Origin: Cyclobacteriaceae bacterium
Lineage (GTDB): Bacteria > Bacteroidota > Bacteroidia > Cytophagales > Cyclobacteriaceae
NCBI GenBank assembly: GCA_029861825.1
Contig: JAOTYN010000093.1
Span: 1 to 11,023, forward strand
Direction: 5' to 3'
Length of the DNA stretch: 11,023 nucleotides
Shown: positions 6,397-11,023 of the stretch, one piece after another
Layout of the letters: each line of letters opens with the position of its first letter
How positions within the stretch are numbered: position 1 is the stretch's first letter
Made by a program: the position numbers and the translations under genes
Notes under the pieces: generated by a model
What the model saw: the letters and a program-made list of their open reading frames with translations, nothing else
Databases searched by the model: none
Told to the model about the DNA's origin: nothing

Positions 6397-8169
6397 ATGT
6401 CGTCCCGGAATTCGGATTTGGCCCATATTTTTGAGGAGATAGCCACCATATATGAATTCCTGGGTGTGGAGAATCGGTTCCGGGTTATGGCTTATCGTAA
6501 AGCGGCTTATGTAGTAGAGCATTTGACTAAAGATGTAGAAAATTATCTGCCAGTAAAGAAAATGGTTAAAATCTCCGGTATAGGTCCAAGCATAGCCGCT
6601 AAGATCCAAGAGTATTTAGAAACCGGCAGCATTAAAACCTATGAAAAACTGCGAAAAAAAGTCCCTCATGATTTCATCGATCTTCTAAAAGTTAAAGGTC
6701 TGGGACCTGAGACTTTGAAGACCTTACACCGTGAACTGGGCATCGACACTCGTGAGGAATTTGTGCAAGCCTTAAAGGATGGTCGGGTAGAGTCCTTAAA
6801 GGGCTTCAAGTCAAAAAAAGTGCAGAACATTATAAATGGGCTACGACAGAAAGAGGCTTTAGAGCAACGAATATTGCTCTGGGATGCCATAAAGTTGAGC
6901 CAGAGGGTGATCTCCTTTTTCAAAAAACTTCCGGAGGTTCAGAAGATCGCCATGGGAGGCAGCATCCGTCGTAGGGAGGAGACCATTGGCGATTTGGATC
7001 TTCTGATACAGGCCCGTGACAAAGACCGTCCTAAAATACTTAAGCATTTACAGAACTGGGAGCAGGTGAAGAAGGTCCTGGTGATGGGTAATAAGAAAGC
7101 CAGTGTTATGATTCGCCCAATGGACCGACAACTGGATCTGAGGTTGTTTAAAGCCAAAGAATGGGGAGCCGGACTGCTCTATTTTACGGGCAACAAAGAG
7201 CATAATATACACCTGCGCAAGGTCGCCATAGAAAGGGGCTGGAAAATAAACGAGTATGGTGTTTTTGAAGTGGAAAGCGGTCAACGGTTGGCCGGACGTA
7301 CAGAAAAGGAGATCTATAAAATCCTGGACATGAGCTGGATCCCGCCTGAGATCAGGATGGATCGCGGAGAAATTCATTTGGCAGAACAGGGCAAACTCCC
7401 GGAGTTAGTCAAACTTGAAGATATCCGAGGGGACATGCAAATGCACAGTACCTGGTCGGACGGTCGTCAGTCCATTGACGAACTGGCTCATTATGTAAAA
7501 CAACACTATAACTATAACTATATAGTGCTTACCGATCATTCAAAAAGTTCGCGTATCGCACGGGGACTGGACGAAGAGCAGTTCCGGGCCCAGATCAAAG
7601 CCATCAGTGCCGTCAATGAGAAGCTGGGAGAAGACTTCATAAAAGCAGGTGCGGAAGTGGATATTCTGGCCGACGGATCTCTGGATTTAAAGGACGACAT
7701 TTTGGAGGAACTTGACTGGGTAGTGGCAGCCATCCATTCCCGGTTCAACCAAGATAACACCCAGCGGCTGATCAAAGCCTGTGAGCATGCGGCAGTAAAT
7801 GTCATTGCACACCCCACAGGCCGTATTTTGGGACAAAGACCCTCCTACCCTGTTGACATGCTTAAAGTAATTGAGGCGGCTGCACAAACAGGTACAGCCT
7901 TGGAAATCAACGCTCAACCCACGCGTATGGATCTGAATGAAAACTGGGCTTTCGAAGCACAAAAACAGGGAGTAAAGATGGTTATCAGCTCAGATAGTCA
8001 CGCCCCGGATAATTTTGAATTTATGGAATTGGGAGTAGCTGTCGCCAGAAGAGCCTGGTGTGAAAGAGGGCACATTCTCAATACGGCTTCCTGGCAGGAA
8101 ATAGAAGAGTTCAAATCACTTAAGCGACAGCAAGTTCCCTTAAAAGTCGCCAAGGATGGCGAAAAATAA
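6397..8169 (+). CDS. polX: PolX-type DNA polymerase / 3'-5' exonuclease (Pol X + PHP domains)
   Basis: A 590-residue, complete bacterial family X polymerase for gap-filling DNA repair. The N-terminal 8-kDa-like domain contains helix-hairpin-helix motifs GIGPSIAAKI (61-70) and GLGPETLKTL (101-110). The palm has GGSIRRREETIGDLDLLI (187-204), with catalytic D199 and D201, and D247 in QLDLRLF. The thumb includes LLYFTGNKEHNIHLRKVA. The PHP domain begins at about 344: MQMHSTWSDG (347-356), VLTDHSKS (377-384), GAEVDIL (418-424), AIHSRF (445-450), VIAHPTGR (469-476) and SSDSHAP (531-537). These supply metal ligands for the exonuclease, with Q348 where PHP enzymes usually have the first His. Length fits the family (about 570-590). 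The gene sits 20 nt after the beta-solenoid gene and 14 nt before the CPBP gene. The ATG at 6397 lacks a Shine-Dalgarno site, as is usual in this phylum. Confidence 0.96.
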   Translation: MSSRNSDLAHIFEEIATIYEFLGVENRFRVMAYRKAAYVVEHLTKDVENYLPVKKMVKISGIGPSIAAKIQEYLETGSIKTYEKLRKKVPHDFIDLLKVKGLGPETLKTLHRELGIDTREEFVQALKDGRVESLKGFKSKKVQNIINGLRQKEALEQRILLWDAIKLSQRVISFFKKLPEVQKIAMGGSIRRREETIGDLDLLIQARDKDRPKILKHLQNWEQVKKVLVMGNKKASVMIRPMDRQLDLRLFKAKEWGAGLLYFTGNKEHNIHLRKVAIERGWKINEYGVFEVESGQRLAGRTEKEIYKILDMSWIPPEIRMDRGEIHLAEQGKLPELVKLEDIRGDMQMHSTWSDGRQSIDELAHYVKQHYNYNYIVLTDHSKSSRIARGLDEEQFRAQIKAISAVNEKLGEDFIKAGAEVDILADGSLDLKDDILEELDWVVAAIHSRFNQDNTQRLIKACEHAAVNVIAHPTGRILGQRPSYPVDMLKVIEAAAQTGTALEINAQPTRMDLNENWAFEAQKQGVKMVISSDSHAPDNFEFMELGVAVARRAWCERGHILNTASWQEIEEFKSLKRQQVPLKVAKDGEK

Positions 8170-8183
8170 GTGCCTACTGAAAT

Positions 8184-8900
8184 ATGAATAAGCTTAAAAC
8201 TACTATAGCCCTGTTGGTGGTAGTCGTCATTCCGTTTGGAATTATGATCTGGACCCGGGTACATCAATCCACTGGTTTTGCCGCTACAGAATTGATTGTT
8301 TTTCCACTACTATTTGGCGGCTCCAGCCTGGTGCTGTTAGTGGCTCTGAAAAAGTACTTCCTTAAAGAAGATCTAGAGGATTTCAACCCTATCCCTGGAA
8401 AGTGGGACCACGATATCGGATGGGGCCTAATTTTAACCTTGCTCTACTTCATTCTGTTTTTCCTGGAAAGGGCCACCTTGACGGGTGTACTGCAATTCAA
8501 CCCCAACCGGGAGTTGTTGGGCCTTATCCTGGAAATGCGCGACCAACCCTGGTTGTTGATCCTATGGTTTGGTCCGGTGTTGTGGATAGGCATTGCACTA
8601 TATGAGGAATTATTGAGGGTCTTCTTTCTCACCAGTTTATGGAAATGGTCACAAAACACACTTTGGACCATCTCGGTTATCGTCCTATTTTCATTGATGT
8701 TCGGGCTTGCCCATTGGTATCAAGGAAGCTACGGAATAGTTACCATTTTCATTAAGAGTTGGGTAGCGGGATACTTCTACTACAAGCATAAAAGGCTCAT
8801 GCCTCTGGTTTACGCGCATGTACTATACGATGGGTTACAAGTGGCGGCCTTACTGCTGACAACCCTGAATGATCAGGGCTGGCTAGACTCAAATAATTAA
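8184..8900 (+). CDS. CPBP-family intramembrane protein (CAAX protease-like)
   Basis: A 238-residue polytopic membrane protein of the CPBP (Abi/CAAX prenyl protease 2-like) family of intramembrane glutamic proteases. Motif 1 is YEELLR (140-145: E141, E142, R145), motif 2 is FGLAH (173-177: H177), and motif 3 is HVLYD (212-216: H212, D216), all in membrane helices. D216 replaces the Asn often seen at that place. At least six hydrophobic helices are visible. Bacterial members have been linked to protein processing, bacteriocin immunity or scaffolding; this one's substrate is unknown. It is the last gene of the 5189-8900 run, 14 nt after polX. The 143 nt that follow (8901-9043) contain no gene and no clear terminator. 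Confidence 0.85.
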   Translation: MNKLKTTIALLVVVVIPFGIMIWTRVHQSTGFAATELIVFPLLFGGSSLVLLVALKKYFLKEDLEDFNPIPGKWDHDIGWGLILTLLYFILFFLERATLTGVLQFNPNRELLGLILEMRDQPWLLILWFGPVLWIGIALYEELLRVFFLTSLWKWSQNTLWTISVIVLFSLMFGLAHWYQGSYGIVTIFIKSWVAGYFYYKHKRLMPLVYAHVLYDGLQVAALLLTTLNDQGWLDSNN

Positions 8901-9032
8901 GATCAGTTGTCACATCCTCGATAATACCGCAGTTCGCATTATATACTCACATATTACATAGGTTCAATAGACGATAATAATTCATTTTCATTCTAGGCCA
9001 TTAGCGCTACTTTCAATTAATATTTGCTCTGT

Positions 9033-9036
9033 GGAG
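9033..9036 (+). promoter_or_regulatory. Shine-Dalgarno site of the gene at 9044
   Basis: GGAG lies seven bases before the ATG at 9044. It is noted because most genes in this window have no such site, and because it supports this start codon. Confidence 0.5.
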
Positions 9037-9043
9037 CTTCTAG

Positions 9044-9670
9044 ATGGCACTATATACCTATACCCGGAGTCTGCTATTAGCAGTAGTCATGCTTGTGACC
9101 TTGATGGTACAGGCTCAAAAAACACTTACATGGGCAGGTCCCCAGTTCGATCATTCCCATTCCGGCAATATGTACAATACTACTCCAGGTGTAAATTTTG
9201 AAGGCTGGTTCGGCAAGCACTTAGGAGTAGCTTACTCCATACTGTACGTACCCACTGGGTCGGACCAATACTATTTTTACACCGGAGGTGGACAAGCCGC
9301 CGGGGTTTACCTGATCAAAGAAGCCATCAAAGAGAAAAGCGGGCTCAGTCTGGCGATTCCATTGGGTATGGTTAGTTTCATTCTACCTGAAACGTATTTA
9401 TTTAGGTTTCCCTTAGCTCCCAAATCCCAGTTAGCAGTATTCATCTCACCTTACGGCTTCGAATTTGAAAAGAACCGGGAAACAAAAGAGGAAGACTATA
9501 ATATCAGCTATGAGTATGGGATTCGCTACTACTTCGCTCCTAATCAGTGGACCCAGATCGCACCCCAGATTGGTTACAAAAACATTTATGGCGATGAGGA
9601 ACCAGGGATATCACTGGGTTTATCGGTGATGTTGAAGATTAAAAAAAAGCCACCGGTTACTGAAGATTAA
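9044..9670 (+). CDS. Exported protein, probable small outer-membrane beta-barrel
   Basis: A 208-residue protein with a clear signal peptide (residues 1-25, hydrophobic LLLAVVMLVTLMVQA, probable cleavage after QAQ). The mature part alternates polar and aromatic residues in short segments such as GVNFEGWFGKHLGVAYSIL, QAAGVYLI, SYEYGIRYYFAP and PGISLGLSVMLKIK. This is typical of small OmpW/porin-family-like beta-barrels of Bacteroidetes. No specific family is recognised and no enzymatic motif is seen. The last strand ends near LKIKKK rather than in the usual terminal Phe. It stands alone, with 143 nt before it and a gene-poor gap after it. The beta-barrel assignment is inferred from composition only. 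Confidence 0.7.
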   Translation: MALYTYTRSLLLAVVMLVTLMVQAQKTLTWAGPQFDHSHSGNMYNTTPGVNFEGWFGKHLGVAYSILYVPTGSDQYYFYTGGGQAAGVYLIKEAIKEKSGLSLAIPLGMVSFILPETYLFRFPLAPKSQLAVFISPYGFEFEKNRETKEEDYNISYEYGIRYYFAPNQWTQIAPQIGYKNIYGDEEPGISLGLSVMLKIKKKPPVTED

Positions 9671-9746
9671 ACCTTCCTATAAATATTCCCCAACTGGCGG
9701 TAATACTTTCGGCTCCAGGTCCATTAAGTAGAAAAACCCGAACCCT

Positions 9747-9875
9747 ATGAAATTTCCACTTAAAAGTATTATTCCCCTGGCACCGGTATTCTCCATATCA
9801 AGTGTTGGTTATGGTCATTCTTCCATGCCGGAGTTCACCCTCAAAGATCTTGTTGGCAACCTGGAAGACGGTTGA
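9747..9875 (+). pseudogene. Remnant of an exported TlpA/thioredoxin-like gene start
   Basis: An ATG opens 42 codons. Residues 1-25 resemble a lipid-free signal peptide (MKFPLKSIIPLAPVFSIS, then GYGHSS). They are followed by MPEFTLKDLVGNLEDG, which resembles the start of a TlpA/ResA-like thioredoxin domain; those often begin APDFTLKDLDGN. The frame ends at a TGA formed inside the first heptads of the repeat element, so the gene looks cut off by it. No CxxC or downstream fragment of the domain is present. It could alternatively be a genuine short secreted peptide or a chance frame. There is no Shine-Dalgarno site. Confidence 0.4.
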
Positions 9876-9939
9876 CGGTGTACGGTGTACGGTGGACGCC
9901 TGCCTGCCGGCAGGCAGGGTGGACGGTTGAAAGTGGACG
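9867..9939 (+). repeat. Intergenic repeat: ACGGT heptads flanking a 20-bp GC-rich palindrome
   Basis: Four heptads, ACGGTTG, ACGGTGT, ACGGTGT and ACGGTGG, run from 9868 to 9895. They lead into the perfect palindrome CCTGCCTGCCGGCAGGCAGG at 9899-9918. GTGGACG occurs on its left (9892-9898) and twice on its right (9919-9925, 9933-9939). GACGGTTGA occurs at 9867-9875 and 9922-9930. The GC-rich element stands out in an AT-rich gap. Similar GGTGGACGGTTGACGG-like and CCTGCC/GGCAGG palindromic repeats occur dispersed between genes in several Bacteroidetes genomes, as I recall. In RNA or single-stranded DNA the palindrome would form a strong hairpin. Confidence 0.75.
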
Positions 9940-10018
9940 ATTTATGGGGAACGGTAGCTGCTTAATGGAATTTTCCAGGGGAGCCCCCCACCCACCCATT
10001 TTTAATTTACTAAATGAG

Positions 10019-10053
10019 GGTCTCAGCAGTTGAGATCAGCAAATTTTTATTTT
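10019..10053 (+). terminator. Possible rho-independent terminator
   Basis: GGTCTCA (10019-10025) pairs with TGAGATC (10031-10037), one G-U pair, across a 5-nt loop. The T-rich run TTTTTATTTT (10044-10053) follows after six bases. The orientation fits plus-strand transcripts entering the gap. On the minus strand no T-tract follows the stem, so it is a poor terminator for the amylase. Confidence 0.35.
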
Positions 10054-10118
10054 ATGAGTGATAGTAGTCGGTGAACGCATACCTGCATACTTTAAGATGG
10101 TAGAACAATCTTGAATCA

Positions 10119-11023
10119 CTAATCAATCAGGATCTTGAACCTGGTCTGTTCCTTACCCTCGGCAACCTGAAGAATATAAAAACCACTGTCCAAACCAGCC
10201 ACATTCAAATCGATCTCTCTACCCAACTTTGAAACCTCCCCCATCTGTATAAAATGGCCCAACCCATCCAACAAACTCACGGTACGTTCTTGTAAACTGT
10301 TTTTTGCGAAGACCACTTTTAACAACCCCTTAGTAGGGTTAGGGTAATATTGGAATCCAGGTCCCAACCCGGTATCAGGCAGGTTCGTCACTCTATCGGG
10401 CCGGAATGGCACCAGGTCCGGTTCAGTGGTTGCTAAGGGTTCCCGGGAAAGGATATGAAATTGCCCCGGCCCTAGCAGGAAGTCGGCATTAGGATTCTCC
10501 ACCTCTATAGTGATCCCAGTAAAATAGTCGTACCAGGTGCCGGTGGTTTGGAAATTGGGATCCAGAGTAGCATTGGCAACCCCGAAATTCCCAATTATGG
10601 TGATGTCGTTGCTGCTGTGCGAAATATTGATACGTTTCATGTTTCCGTCCGGGGCCCAGCTAAAGCTTCCTTCTTTAAAAACATCCAATTCTCTCAACTC
10701 AATCAGTTCCCGATATACTTTTTTTACCTTCAGTCGGTCCCCATCATCAAGATATTCCCATTTTGTGGGCTTAATGCCGGTACGTCCATTAAAATTAATA
10801 TCCACATCGTAGCCAAACTCTCCGAACTGCCAGATCATCTTTGGGCCGGGCACCGTAAAAAAGAAGGCTGCCGCTAACTTCAACCTATTCAAGGCAGTAC
10901 CGGTATTCTTTACATCATAACTACCCATGGCGTTTCCAAAGTTGATGGCTTCATACATTTGCCGTTGCTCATCGTGGCTTTCCATATAGCTGATCAGATA
11001 ATTGTTATTCCAGCCTCTGTCTT
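10119..11023 (-). CDS. Secreted GH13 alpha-amylase, 3' part, with type IX secretion C-terminal domain
   Basis: 300 codons plus the stop are visible and the 5' part lies beyond the right edge. The frame is open to 11023, so an internal ATG at 10985 is not the start. Residues 10-18 of the fragment, ISYMESHDE, are the GH13 conserved region IV (transition-state-stabilising HD). FFFTVPGPKMIWQFGEFGYD (about 50-69) and GRTGIKPTKWEY are typical of the end of the GH13 barrel. A beta-rich domain C follows to about residue 200. The last 75-80 residues (from YYPNPTKGLLKV to FKILID) are a type IX secretion sorting domain: the PNP start, GLDSGFYILQV, and a basic end. The protein would be exported, passed through the outer membrane by the type IX system and possibly attached to the surface, acting on starch or related alpha-glucans. 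Catalytic regions I-III are outside the window, so activity cannot be checked. The gene is convergent with that at 9044. Confidence 0.92.
   Translation of the reverse strand, partial: DRGWNNNYLISYMESHDEQRQMYEAINFGNAMGSYDVKNTGTALNRLKLAAAFFFTVPGPKMIWQFGEFGYDVDINFNGRTGIKPTKWEYLDDGDRLKVKKVYRELIELRELDVFKEGSFSWAPDGNMKRINISHSSNDITIIGNFGVANATLDPNFQTTGTWYDYFTGITIEVENPNADFLLGPGQFHILSREPLATTEPDLVPFRPDRVTNLPDTGLGPGFQYYPNPTKGLLKVVFAKNSLQERTVSLLDGLGHFIQMGEVSKLGREIDLNVAGLDSGFYILQVAEGKEQTRFKILID

Larger units (their letters stand above)
9671..10118. other. Gene-poor gap between convergent genes
   Basis: This 448-nt stretch lies between the plus-strand gene ending at 9670 and the minus-strand amylase ending at 10119. 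It holds a 42-codon gene remnant (9747-9875), a heptad/palindrome repeat element (9867-9939), a C-rich run (CCCCCCACCCACCC, 9984-9997) and a hairpin with a T-tract (10019-10053). The rest is AT-rich and holds no gene I can support on either strand. Confidence 0.7.

Noticed and set aside
9021..9029. -7 box TATTTG before the gene at 9044
   Set aside because: It does not fit TAnnTTTG spacing and lies too close to the start codon and Shine-Dalgarno site to be convincing.
9868..9939. CRISPR array
   Set aside because: The repeats are only 7 bp, lack spacers of constant length, and no cas gene is nearby.
9977..9998. G-quadruplex on the minus strand (GGGTGGGTGGGGGG)
   Set aside because: It has G-runs with minimal loops, but the adjacent GGGG/CCCC can form a competing hairpin and nothing ties it to a function; it is kept only as a mention in the gap entry.
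10537..10877. Two plus-strand frames opposite the amylase
   Set aside because: They are antisense to a clear GH13 segment, with no domain and no plausible start signal.

Overview
The window reads as chromosome of a Bacteroidetes (Bacteroidota) bacterium. The evidence is the type IX secretion sorting domain at the end of the amylase fragment, a TAnnTTTG-type -7 box, the near absence of Shine-Dalgarno sequences, and protein families typical of marine or soil Flavobacteriia/Cytophagia. No genus can be named from the sequence alone. No rRNA, tRNA, CRISPR array, transposase, integrase or phage gene was seen.

Positions 1-3720, all on the minus strand, hold a compact redox/sulfur gene block. In transcription order it contains a SulP-family anion permease (TTG start), an ArsR-family repressor, a 1-Cys-type peroxiredoxin, and a metallo-beta-lactamase-fold enzyme of the persulfide dioxygenase/rhodanese-associated type that runs off the left edge. 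Three related palindromes lie in the three promoter regions: before sulP, before arsR, and before the peroxiredoxin-MBL pair. At sulP and arsR the palindrome overlaps a candidate -7 box in exactly the same geometry, with 22 of 27 bases identical. This looks like one small regulon controlled by its own ArsR protein. By analogy with BigR/SqrR systems it plausibly responds to sulfide, persulfide or another thiol-reactive signal. The inducer is inferred, not shown.

Positions 3846-5113 (plus strand) hold a DinB-superfamily protein followed closely by a GNAT acetyltransferase carrying a C-terminal YoaP-like domain. Positions 5189-8900 (plus strand) hold three tightly spaced genes that look like one transcript. 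They encode a secreted/membrane-anchored beta-solenoid (bactofilin-like) protein, a complete PolX-type DNA polymerase with PHP domain, and a CPBP-family (CAAX protease-like) membrane protein. Position 9044 starts a small exported protein, probably an outer-membrane beta-barrel, with one of the few clear Shine-Dalgarno sites.

Positions 9671-10118 form a gene-poor gap. It contains a 42-codon remnant resembling the start of an exported TlpA/thioredoxin-like protein, which runs directly into a repeat element of heptad repeats around a perfect 20-bp GC-rich palindrome. A hairpin with a T-tract follows. Positions 10119-11023 (minus strand) are the 3' part of a secreted GH13 alpha-amylase with a type IX sorting domain. 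The two points most worth a second look are the three-operator ArsR regulon and the repeat element that apparently interrupts a gene.
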